From: Epiperipatus broadwayi
Taxonomy: Eukaryota > Onychophora > Udeonychophora > Euonychophora > Peripatidae
Direction of reading: 5' to 3'
Length of the DNA stretch: 64,000 bases
NCBI GenBank assembly: GCA_028023455.1
Contig: JAQFVV010006733.1
Location: forward strand, 1-64,000
Of this stretch, positions 48,660 to 59,689 are shown one piece after another. A model generated the notes under the pieces. The model had not been told where the DNA came from. It ran no database searches and worked only from the letters and a program-made list of their open reading frames with translations. Made by a program: the position numbers and the translations under genes. Each line of letters starts with the position of its first letter. Position 1 is the stretch's first letter.

Positions 48660-49130
48660 GAAAACATGCAACATGGTCTCATCTCCCCTATGACATAAAG
48701 GGAAGACCTGGTCCATGCACAAGAAACCCCCATGGATGACTAGAAAATGTTTTGTAGGAAGAGCATTTAGGTATATCTTGATTAAAAAGTCTAAATATTT
48801 GGGTTCCTGATGCTACTGCTTGAATTTTTTAATAATGGTATGATTAGAAAAGGATAAAAGGGATGGACAAGGAGGAGTATCATTATTAATAAGATGATAT
48901 GCCTCCCAAAAGTTTTTTTTTTTTTTTTTTTTGAGAATTTGGTTTAATAGGTATAATGGTAAATTTTGAGATGTGCTTTAATAGGGATGACTTATTCACT
49001 CTTAATCCTGATAAATCATGTTCTTAGCTGGGGATGAGCTGCAATGTTAATGCTGAAAATATGATATTGCTTAAGAATAATGTATCCTTAGAAATTCTTT
49101 TGAAATGAAAGTGGCATTGAGAATGTGAGA
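48660..49130 (-). pseudogene. Decayed LINE C-terminal (zinc-tail) fragment
   Basis: The minus strand near 48665-48790 reads IYLNALPTKHFLVIHGG...PLCHRGDETMLHVFCHC, the form of a zf-RVT tail at the end of LINE reverse transcriptases. It lies right beside repeat F, as a similar tail does at 4.3 kb. The rest is degraded. Confidence 0.45.
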
Positions 49131-49309
49131 TGTTACGGTTCAAGTTTCATATATAAAAAATAGTTATAGATGAAAGTTGAGTACAACTTATTGAGGAATA
49201 GTTTGGTGTATGGTGACCAGGAAATGTATTCTGGATGTATCTTATATAAAATAGTTTTAATAAATGTAAGTATATTAAATTTAAGCGTAAACAGATAATA
49301 TATAATGTG

Positions 49310-49530
49310 AATGTATTTAAGCTTCACACTCTTAGTTCAAAATGCTTTAGTCTGGCTTATTTAAATATAATTGAGGCATAGATTAAGATGGGTCCCATCT
49401 TTTTCTAATAGTTCTGGCTTGTGTTTTAGAATTTAGAGTCCTATATGATGCCATTATTCCATCTGATTGGCTGTCACTTAAGCATTTTTAAAGCGTATCT
49501 GTTTGAAGGTGTTTAGCTTTCACGTTATTA
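49310..49530 (+). repeat. Family A dispersed repeat copy
   Basis: TTAAGCTTCACACTCTTAGTTC, GCTTTAGTCTGGCTTATTTA and CATCTGATTGGCTGTCAC match the 19.3-kb unit over about 220 bp. Confidence 0.8.
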
Positions 49531-49769
49531 TAAAATAGTTTTATAAATGATATGTGGTTTGATCATCATCAACAGCTTCATTTTTAATTAAATCTAATAG
49601 TTTTACAATTATATTGTTCCACAATTAGAAGGGAAATGGCAATGAAATAGATGACTTGTTTACTTACATGAGGTATATTTATTTATATACATGGATTTAA
49701 TCATCTATATGTGTTTCTATGAATCATCAGTATGGATATAATCCAGGTTTCTGGAACAATATATATATA

Positions 49770-49955
49770 TTATGATTTTTAACCGTTATTAATCCGCAAC
49801 AGAATGGTCTAAGCTGAATCCAGATTTTTGGTGCATAACTTATCTTTTTCTCATCACTCTAGCAAATTCCCTTTATTTCATCTATCCATTTCACATTTGA
49901 TATATATGAAGATTCTTTTTTACAATATCTTAGAATCCAGTTTATACGTTATAAT
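49770..49955 (-). mobile_element. RTE 3'-end fragment
   Basis: TTATTAATCCGCAACAGAATG, TTTCATCTATCCATTTCACAT and CTTAGAATCCAGTTTA align with 12405-12585 of the intact RTE. It is 5'-truncated. Confidence 0.8.
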
Positions 49956-50863
49956 AGGTCTTTCAGTAAATTGTAAACATATTTATATGCCATGCCTATG
50001 AAATGAGTTCATTTACAGGCTAACAGTTTTTTTTTTTAAGTTTTAATCAGTCTTATATATTTTTTCTCAGCTAGCCTATAATTAACTCAATTAACTATTC
50101 AGAAGTATTTATTGATAAAAAATATCCAGCTATTCTTTGTAGACGATAAAATGAGAATGAAAAATTACATAAAATTATTTATTGAGCAATGGTTTTTTTC
50201 TTTTCTGATCCTCTGTGAGAACCTTTGTCTTAAGCTGTTTAAAGGTTGTTTTACTTTTGTCTATATGTGGTTGCTAATAATATATATATATGAACCATAG
50301 CTTAACCTATGATATATATTCGTAAGTCTTCTGAAAAAAAAAAAAAAAGAAGTATTGCAATCAATAAAATTGTACTGAAAGATTTTCTTATTCAAGTCTA
50401 AAAATTCAATTTGATCAAAGTAAAATCTTTTTTTTTTTTTTTTGCGAAGAATGAATTCGTCATGTTTATTTCTCACAAAAATCGATTGTGAAATGACTGA
50501 GCTGATCTATTGAAAAAAAATTATCTGTTCAAATTCTTAGCTATGAACACGATAAATTCAAAAAGTGAATTATTGAAACCATCATTCTGGAATGAATTTC
50601 TTAATTCCTTTTCCTCTAAATTGAATAAAATAGTCAGTATAATTTATTTTCAAAAGTCAATATTATAACAATTCGATTTAGTTCTAGCAAATATCAAAGT
50701 GTAATTAAATACCTTTATTTTGTTAAAGTTCATTCTTTATTGTCTAATACGCATATATATTTTAAATAAAATAATTCTATTGAATCCTGATGTTTGAGCA
50801 TTCTAGTGGCAGATTGACTAAATAACAGCCCGTCTAATCTGATACTAGAAAAAATATTAGATA

Positions 50864-50978
50864 TGTCAAGCATTGTTAGCCGAGAGGTCATCGCACCCGC
50901 CTTGCAAGCAAGTAGTTGGTTGCAGATGGGTGTGGGTTCGCGTCCCGGCTGATGCTATGACATATGAAAAAAAAAAAA
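50864..50978 (+). mobile_element. tRNA-derived SINE copy, best preserved
   Basis: This copy carries GTCAAGCATTGTTAGCC, an A-box-like GCCGAGAGGTC, CTTGCAAGCAAG, a B box GGGTTCGCGTCCC and an end GATGCTATGACATATG followed by 13 or more A. ATTAGATA flanks it (50856-50863 and 50979-50986). The A-box form is that of Leu/Ser tRNAs. Confidence 0.85.
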
Positions 50979-50986
50979 ATTAGATA

Positions 50987-53805
50987 ATGATAAATTACAA
51001 AAATATAAATACTTAAATAAATATTTTATAAATAATGCACATGCATATTTTATTTTTATATATGTTCTTGAATGTTGTTTTATTTTTTAAAATCTACTTG
51101 ATAATGATTCATCCACTTACAATACACGTGATTAGGATTTGATTCCAAGTTGAGTGAGCAAAGACATTTTTTTCAGATTACTTTTTTTTCAATTAGATAA
51201 TCCTTAGCTAACTCAATTAATCATCTACTAGTTATTGACAAATGGAAAGCATCTAGTATCAGATAGGGCAAATATCCCAAACCACAACCTTCAACTATGT
51301 TAGTTTATAAGAAAATTTATCTGGCTTGATTTAAATTTTTAAATATATTTCAAAATTTTAATAAAAATTGCATAATAAAGTTATTACTATCATAAAAAAA
51401 ATATAACCCATTACATTTTTATGATATATATTGTAATGGTCAAGTTTTGTATAATTAGTCAACAAGACCAAAAGTTCAAGCAGAGACCTCAACTTGCAGG
51501 CACAGGGTTACTCTCATGTCACCTGGTTTAAATCCCTACCTAGTCTTCTAGTCTCAACCACCTACTTAACATCCTTGATGTCACACAGTTTCCTTTCTTC
51601 ATATAGCTCAACATAACTCGGGGTCCACACTTGCACTCTCTCTCTCTCTCTCTCAGGGTTCTTTATAACATACCACATGACAAGGTGCCAGCACTCCTAA
51701 GTCTTACATCAGTTTATTTATTTATCTTGTATTTATTTACATGGTTTCAGGGTTTAAACATTTCTATGAGACTTGCAAATTTAATATCATATCATAAATT
51801 ACAAAACCATGATGTGCTAATTAAGTGAATGGATCTTACTGTACAGAAGTAACATATCTGTCTCTAATGATTGTAACCTGAATTTGAATTCTGACTAGAT
51901 CAAATTTAATTATTTTATTGGATTCCAATGTAGTTTTGAATTTTACCTTCAAATAGCCTACCCACAGCTTATGAATCTAATCATTCAATATTAAGCAGTA
52001 AATGAGTATCTAATTATTTATAATTATAACATAACATGATGAATGGGAAATGCTCACGCATTTAGCATTTAGCAAGCCTAGTGAGTAGTGTATGTTATTG
52101 ACTGATTCTTTATGTGAGACTGTCAAATAAATCTTTCCCAATAGTGAGCTATTTAAAAATTATTTGATTTAGGAGTATATACTTGTCAAATATCTCTAAA
52201 CTTTTTTGTTTTTAATATATTATCAAGTCATTGGAAGAGTATCATAACAGTGTATTTTGTCTATATTTTTACCGCAACTTAGTGTTTGAACTCCTGTAAA
52301 GCTTGAAAATATTTTCCTTGTAGCTGAAGTCTTTGAAATTATTTTTCATATCATTATTATAATCTATTACAGTCGATAGTGTAAAAGAATAGGGCTTCTG
52401 TGTGGGTAAAAAGTGCCTTTATGTGAGATAAATTCTAGTGCCCCTAATTCCATAAAATAAAATTTTTGAATTAAAACAAAATGAATTCTATAAAATTCTA
52501 TTTTAAAAACAAATAGTGTCACAAAAAACTAAATGTAATCACAAGGAATATTACAAAATGCAGAGATAAACAGTGGTTAATGAAATATATAACTTAAATG
52601 CATTTTTGTTGTTGAGTGTTCTTGTCAAAGGCAATGGTATTAAATTTTTAACTTGGATGTTAGCACCTTGCACATGGGCTAAAAAACAAAATTTCCTATT
52701 ATATTTCTTTCCCAAAATATTATAAAGAAGATTACATCATCCTTTGATCAGAACTGGAATCCAGTAACTTTATACCAACATTTTTTTCATTTAATTGTTA
52801 AATTTAATATTTTTTTTTGCAGCCACATATAATTAAATGTAATAACTGTTTCTGCAATTTAATTGTAGCCTCTTTTTGAATATGCACAAAACTATTAATA
52901 TATAACTTTCAGCAATTAGGAAACATATTAAACTCTAAACAATTTTTAAAAAAAAAACAATCTTGCAGTCAATTTTGACACATTCTTGCAAATCTTTAAT
53001 GTTTCTATAAACTTCCAATCCATTTTAAAAAACATAATAATTATTGCTGCACTGAAAATGCATTTAGATTATATATTTCATTTACTGCTATTTATTTTTG
53101 TATTTTTGGAATTAACATTCCTTGTGAGTAAAATTCTGTTTAATAAAAGTCACAGAAACAGTAGAATAGTAAAAAATTATATTTATATTATTTACATTTT
53201 TACCTTTTTATTTACAAATTAACTCTCCTGACTTTGGCAGTTTAGCTTCCAAAGTCTGGACAATCTTGTAGCTCTATACTTCCCCTCTCATTGTGAAGAG
53301 TCTTTTTTCTTTATTCCTTACACAACTCCTTGACTCCATTATTTTTTCTGGAATACTTATAACAAGACTGATGTAATTCTTAGAGTTATTAGGTCAATTT
53401 TAACTAGCATGTCAATTAGTTTGTTAAAAATAGTTCTTGTTTGTTTGAAAACTCATTAGTTAGCTCTTTTTAATTGAATTCAGAATCTCTTATGCAAAAC
53501 TTATTTATGGCATTCTATTAACAAGTTATATTTTTTCCATAATAAAATAGTTATACTATTATTTAATTTATGTGTTCATTATAAAGTCTGTCATTTTATA
53601 TTTTCATACTGACATTATTTTTTGTTGTTGTTATGGTTCAATTAAGAATTTTTAGCCAAAAACAAATTTCACAAGAGTCCAAATCCAATGAAAAGCAGAT
53701 TAGTAAAACATAAAAAAAAAAATACAATTGCAATTAAAAAATATATACATCCCTAATATCAGTATTAAAAAAATACATGATAATACCAGTACTAAAAAAT
53801 CAAGA
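50987..53805. other. AT-rich stretch without a recognised gene
   Basis: A (CT)n microsatellite lies at about 51638-51656. A patch at 51940-52020 (TCATTCAATATTAAGCAGTAAATGAG) resembles 37400-37480. The open frames at 51631-51828 and 52986-53222 show no domain. Confidence 0.4.
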
Positions 53806-53875
53806 TGGCACTGGAATCAATCCCAGGATTTTATATTCCAAAGTCTGGCACTTTTATTGCTGCACTATGCAGAAA
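53806..53875 (-). mobile_element. tRNA-like SINE head fragment
   Basis: The minus strand reads like a tRNA half: an A-box-like TAGTGCAGCAATAAAAGTGCC and a good B box GGGATTGATTCC. It ends without a recognisable tail. Confidence 0.45.
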
Positions 53876-54159
53876 AGATTATGCTGATATTATAAAATGT
53901 AATTAATAAATTATATAACTATTATTCAATATACTGCTGAATTACTGTAATTATTATGAGACAATATTTTTTATATAAGTTTTATGACATTTTTTTATAT
54001 AAATTAAGATATTTAAATAAAAGTGATTTGAAAAGCTAAGCATTTCATTTAAATATAAATTTTGTTATTTATTGGTTCAACATAGTGCAGATCTGGTTTA
54101 GCACAATAGTAGAATACATATATAATATGTACTGTAAATTAATACAATATACAGGCTTA

Positions 54160-54262
54160 AACCTGCATATATATATATGTAATACATGCGGGATTCGAAC
54201 TCAGACTTTCACACGACTCTCAACTCTCCATGCCAGAGTTGAAGGTCATGTGAAAGTCTAAT
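54160..54262. repeat. Family C short foldback lacking the ribozyme
   Basis: GCGGGATTCGAACTCAGACTTTCACACGAC is followed, after a few bases, by GTCATGTGAAAGTCT in inverted order. The ribozyme-bearing centre is deleted. Confidence 0.7.
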
Positions 54263-54409
54263 ATGTACTGTAGTATATTTCAAGCATTTGTCAAGATTAA
54301 ATAAAAAAGTTATCTTCTTATATTTAAATAAAATATTCACAATCAGAACATATTTCTAACAACAGAATAGTTTAGAAATCTAAACATTTTCATTTACACA
54401 TACATTTTA

Positions 54410-54481
54410 TTAATTATCATATCGAAATGACACTCCATTGACGAAGTGCCTTTGTGCCTCACGTAATGTGCACACTTGCAT
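54410..54481 (-). CDS. Candidate short exon or coding remnant, unknown
   Basis: The minus strand has an open 23-codon run with a TAA stop (54410-54412) containing TLREAQRHFVNGVSFRYDN. It stands out by its G+C-rich codons in AT-rich DNA. The frame is open about 10 codons further upstream to a TGA. No clear splice acceptor is present. It may be a coding remnant or a repeat tail. Confidence 0.2.
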   Translation of the reverse strand: MQVCTLREAQRHFVNGVSFRYDN

Positions 54482-54862
54482 GTGATAGTCCGTAAATGAG
54501 TATTTATATATTCATAGTAAGAAGGTAAATCAACATAAGAAAAATATTAATGAAGAATTTTATCAATGCAGCAATTAGATAGATGTCCTTGTTCCTCCTG
54601 GAGAATTTTTGGAGAAATCTTTTTCCTGCAATAGGCTAGCTACTTAAAATGAACTTTATCTTACTTTCACACAATAGTCATTAGCATTTTAAAATGTTAT
54701 AAAAAAATTTTTCATTAGGGATTTTTGACTTAATTTTAAATTTATAAAGATCAGCTACAATTTTAAGGAAACTACTCTGGATAGTAATTTCGCAATTTTT
54801 TTTTTAATTGATGAAATCATAATATTTGAGCACCGAAAGAGACAAATCTTAACTGCGCTCAC

Positions 54863-54926
54863 CTTCGCCTCCAAAGACCACCACTCTATTACCGTACTGA
54901 TTTCTTCTACAAAATTCTTCTATCAT
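54863..54926 (-). CDS. Candidate first coding exon with consensus splice donor
   Basis: The ATG at 54926-54924 (A at -3) opens 21 codons, MIEEFCRRNQYGNRVVVFGGE, ending in phase 1 at GAAG|GTGAGC, a near-ideal splice donor. Codons are far less AT-biased than the flanks. The frame is open upstream to about 55016 without an ATG there. A strong acceptor (CTCTCTTTTTCTGTTTGCAG) ends at 55075 but leads into stops in this frame. I do not recognise the peptide. A host gene on the minus strand is possible, with downstream exons to the left. Confidence 0.3.
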
Positions 54927-55289
54927 GTTTTCAATGTAATTTAAGTTTAGATTTCGACACTTCAAGCTGTTATTCTGATTCCCGGAAAATAATTTCTTTT
55001 CATATAAAATATTATCTTATATTAAATGTTTGTTAGAGTGTGAAAAATAAATGTTTTTCAATTATTTTCATGCCCTGCAAACAGAAAAAGAGAGCTGAGA
55101 ACTTAAAGATTTCTGAATCGAAACTCACATGTATTTTTTTTATTTATAATTATTTGGAATTATATTACAACACTTAGAGGCCAATTACGAAATGAAATCT
55201 GTTTTTAGATTTAATATTCTTTTAGATTTAACAGCCAGAAACTTTTAGTAAATAAATAGGAGACTAAAAGTTATACTATAATTAAATAA

Positions 55290-56375
55290 AAAGTTAACTA
55301 ACTGTAATTGTAAATTGGTAAAAAAAATTATAATAGAGAATAAAAGTCTCAAAGTTGTAAAACAATATATTGGTATTAGAAAGAAAAGTATTTCTGCAAA
55401 AAAATAAAATAAAAAATAGAACTAATATTTAAAAAAGGAGAGGACTTCATGAAATGTGTGGGAGAGTTCTATACAGAATTATATAGGAATAAAGAACGAA
55501 ACCTAAGTATTTTCTATAAATACATCTTCAAAATTGTCTAAGATTTCCAACAAAGAAGTGAGACAGGCAATTAAATCTTGAAACAGGAAAAAGCTCCAGC
55601 AGATGAAGAAATAAAAAACATGTTGTTACCAAGTGTCTAAATGGTAAATAGGATCCAGCTGATTGAAAGCATGCAGCAGTAATATTGATCTTTAAAAAAA
55701 GAGATAAAGAAGATATTTTTCTATCAGATTTATACAAAATCTTTACTAACATAATTACAATTCATTTTCAGTAAACCAAACAAAAGAAAAATTGGGGTTT
55801 AAAAATGATGTTAGCACAGTTGATCATGTCCAAGTATTGAGATAAGTTATAGAAGGATCCAATGAATAAGTTTTGTCATTATGTTTTGAATTTGTAAATT
55901 AATTTAAGGCATTTGATTCTATAAGCATTTTTATGATGATTAAAGAAGTATTTGTTCATCAAGATATAGAGCCATGAACATTATCATATTCTGAAATATA
56001 TTTATCAAAATGCAACACCAACAATAAGATGTATACATCAATATGGATCTATATCTCTAAAACTTTAATTTGTTTTATAAGTAATTTGTGGTTTAACATG
56101 GGAAATTAAAGAAGTAAAACCAAATGGAGATTATTTTAGTCATCTAGATTCTGCAGATGGTGTGTTTATACAAATAATGTTTTAGAGCTTCAGAAAATGT
56201 TGCAAGGGTTATCAGATGAAAGTAGGAAAAGTAGGAACAAAGATAAATACTAGAAGAGCTAAAATAATATTCAATGAATTTTCTCAGAAGAAAATAAAAA
56301 TTGATAATCATGGATTAGAAGTTAAAACTACAGAAACTTTGATCTAATTTATTAACACAGATACTCATCTTCATG
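55290..56375 (+). pseudogene. Decayed RTE copy, linker and reverse-transcriptase part
   Basis: The plus strand matches the intact RTE protein in order: VKQYIGIRKK near 55350, FYTELYRNKER near 55470, IFKKRDKED near 55690, GFKNDVSTVDHVQVL near 55800, KAFDSI near 55910 and INTDT near 56360. Frames shift and stops interrupt it throughout. Both ends of the element are missing. Confidence 0.85.
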
Positions 56376-56479
56376 GGACTACTGTCGATTAAAATTATTG
56401 AGAAAGTACTTAAGGATGGAATGGAATCATACATCCTTCCACTAATCACTCCCATACAGTTTGCAAAAAAAGTCATTTA

Positions 56480-57350
56480 CTGTATAGGCTGCACTAATCT
56501 TTAAGGCTGATCTAAACCTTGTCTGACAGCATAAGAGATATGCACTGATTGCAGTTCAATTAGATGTTGAGAGGGCCTTTGACTCAGTCAATATACACAT
56601 AATCATCAACATGTTGGCACCTACCACAATCACCAAAACCTATCTCTACCTACTAACTAACCTGCTGCTTAGCTGTAAAATTCACATCACACTTAGTGGG
56701 AAAACTCTCCATCATTTACCCCCACACAGTTCTCCTCTCAGAGCACTCATTACTTTCTATCAATCCCTCCTGAAAAAAATTCAGCATACCTTCACTAGTA
56801 TATAAATTCCAAACACACCTCAGCAGATTGCATGCATTGTGTATATGGTTGACATAACTGGTTTTCTCTCCTTTAAAAAACACCTACCAGCCTACAGCAC
56901 ATGTTGAAATTCAATACAAGTAAAACTGCATCCTGGTCTCTAGAACATGCATCCAAATATATCATGCCAAACCAAGTCTCTTCCTCAATTTTCCATTTTA
57001 TATGCGAGTGAATACTGTGAAATACAAGATTGAAAACAGATTAAAAGGAGCAACTGAGTGCATCACCACCTCATTATCAAAAACATATCTCTCAATATAT
57101 TCAAAAATGCAACTATTTAATCAATTTATAGTCACCAAAATGATCTTTTCCCCCCATCTTCTTTAAGGCATTCAAATCAAAAATAGCATCCTATTTTAAT
57201 AAACTACTATGGCACAGGAAAACTATCATCATCTCATCCAGATACCTTAGTCATCCCCTAGTGAACAATAGACTCAGCTTGCATGACATAGCTATTTTTC
57301 ACATCCAAAAGATAGCGAGCTTAATAGCAGCTACTCTCAGGCAATTTCTA
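56480..57350 (+). pseudogene. Decayed LINE fragment, different clade
   Basis: RYALIAVQLDVERAFDSVN at about 56540-56600 is a reverse-transcriptase motif A, followed by a frame open at 56611-56805. The sequence differs from the RTE and from the next remnant, and Jockey-like enzymes are the nearest form. It is broken by stops. Confidence 0.5.
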
Positions 57351-57499
57351 GCACTCCAATGTTTACTGCATATATCTTCCCCCTCCTCCAGCATACTGTG
57401 ATCTCTCATCAATTATTCACCAAACGAAAGTCATATCTATCCAGATTTCCTCTTAATCAACAACCAAATACACATATTGGAAGATGTCATCATCAACTT

Positions 57500-58480
57500 T
57501 ATTATTATAACTATAGACCTATTTCTACTATTCCTCAAATTTTTGAGAAGTGTAATTATAATAAACTATTTTGGAGGTTAATAAAATCATTTCTTCTTCA
57601 CAACATGGGTTTATTCCTAACAGATCTCTAGAAACCAATTTGCTAACAATTTATGATCATATGGCAGAAGTGATTGAGAATTAGTAGAGACTTGATGTTA
57701 TTTTGATTTATCAAAAGCCTTTGATAACATAAGTCCCATTACTTTTCTTCATAAATTATATAAAATGGAGTTTTGTATTAAACTTATTTATTAGTTTTAA
57801 TTCTTTCTTTATAGTTGTATAACACATGTCAAATTCAACCATAGTTTTCATCTAATTTTGAATGTTATTTAGGTTTCTCAGAGTAATATTTTAGTACCAT
57901 GTTTTTTAAGATTTATATTAACGACTTTAAGGATTGCCTGACATCTTTTTATCTTTTGTGCTATGCTGATGACAGTAAAATCTTTAGAAAAATAATATCA
58001 GTGATGGACAGCACTCTCCTTCAGAAAGATATTGATAACTTTAGTGTTTGGTGTGATCTAAATAATATGTTAATTTTAGGAAATTTCTCTTGTTTCGTAT
58101 TCTAAAAAATCTGAAGTTTTAATTTTTTGAATTTTATTTTATCAATGATCACAAAATTAATTATGTTGAATCCCAAAAAGATTTGAGTTTTATTTTCTAA
58201 TAATGGATCCTTTCTTCCTCATTTAGAAGTAATTGCTACAAAGTTTTTAAAATCATGGGTGTCATCTTTAGGTATGGTTAATATTTCAATAATGATATAA
58301 AATCTCAAATTGGTTTTTTCCATCTTTGAATATTGTTCAATCATTTGAAATCCTAACTTTAAACAAGGATATTTAGAAAATAAAATTGTTCTTTATCTTT
58401 ATTCTAGATGCAAATATAGATCTCTTGAATATCTTTATAAAATCATAAATCAACAAGTTATTTAAATTTAACTTAGTCTG
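57500..58480 (+). pseudogene. Decayed CR1/Jockey-like reverse transcriptase
   Basis: YRPISTIPQIFEK lies near 57510, then HGFIPNRSLETNLL (frame-shifted) near 57605, and KAFD.I near 57715. FFKIYINDFKDCL...CYADDSKIF at 57900-57990 is the catalytic YADD motif with the CR1/Jockey IYINDL context. At least two frameshifts separate these. The group-typical DID.FSVWC follows. Confidence 0.7.
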
Positions 58481-58974
58481 CTTTTGTCTGTTATAGTTAA
58501 GCTTATCATTCCAACATATTCAGGCTATCTTCTTTATGTGATCAAATTTTTTTTAATGCTAATCATTTTAATTTAGATCATAAGCAATTTTGTAATATTC
58601 TTAAATTAAAATGTCATTGTTGATAAATTAATTTTGTTTATATGTTACTTTTTTGTTTATTTTCTTTTTATTATTATATTATATACAATGTGTTTATTCC
58701 CTTCACTAATTTAATGTGCCATTTCTATATGCTGTTGTGTAACACTTAAATAAATGAATTATTGTTGTTGTTATTGTTGTTATTATTTGGCAAACAGCTA
58801 TGAATTAAATGTATTAAATGTTATAATAAGTATCATAAATCATGTGTAAGATCACATGGAACATTGTTGAATAAAAATGAAGTAGAAACAGAGTCTTACT
58901 TATAAAATAAATATAATCATAATTCAAATATTGGTAACAAAATGGAGGTCATTGAAAACAATATAGAGAATAAC
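58481..58974. other. Unassigned stretch after the LINE remnant
   Basis: TAAATAAATGAATTATTGTTGTTGTTATTGTTGTT near 58750-58785 resembles a LINE 3' tail with TTG repeats. Otherwise nothing was recognised. Confidence 0.35.
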
Positions 58975-59590
58975 AGTAGCAAACTCTTCCTACAGAGTGC
59001 CATCCAGTGCAAGCCTTAGTAATCAATAGATGTAAGAAAGTTTATGCACAATATCCACATCTAATGCTTACTCATCCAATATTCCAGACTAGTTTTTAGC
59101 TTGTAGTTTTCATCACTGAGAAACCATGGATCTGAGAGTCATGCACCTAGATCTTATGATCTAATGTAATTCTCCAGCAGCCATCTTTTTCTATTTAGTT
59201 AACTATAAAGCTAGGAGCCCAAGCTGAAATTATAATAACATTTTCAATCCAAGCTTATTTGTTTGTTAAATCATATAGATCTGAACCCAGTTCAACATAT
59301 ACACATTTTAGTATTTTTGGTTTTTCAAAAAAATTATCAAAACATCACATTCACATGACCACCATTGTCTATTCTTACACAAGATGTTAATAACAGTAGC
59401 AAACTTTTTATACAGTAGTGCCATTCAGTGCAAGTCTCACTGATGAAAGTCACAAGCTAGAAACTAGTCTGGAGATATAGGATGCATAGGCATTAGATAG
59501 AAATTTTATGCACTAACTTTTTTGCATCCATTGATTATTAAGACTTGAACTAGATGGCACTACTGTATAGAGAATATGGGAAAATTTAGA
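58975..59590. repeat. Family B repeat pair, inverted
   Basis: AACAGTAGCAAACTCTTCCTACAG at 58974 and AACAGTAGCAAACTTTTTATACAG at 59392 start two copies. The second (59392-59590) itself ends with inverted GCACTACTGTATAGAGAAT. Shared blocks include AGTGCAAG.CT and GACTAGTTT.TAGCTTG. The form suits a small TIR element. Confidence 0.55.
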
Positions 59591-59689
59591 GTGGGGAATG
59601 GAAAATAAAGTGGTTAACAGGTTTATCTGGGCATAATTGCTGAGATATTCTTGACTTTGTTTAAGGAGAAGCCACAATACATCACATCA

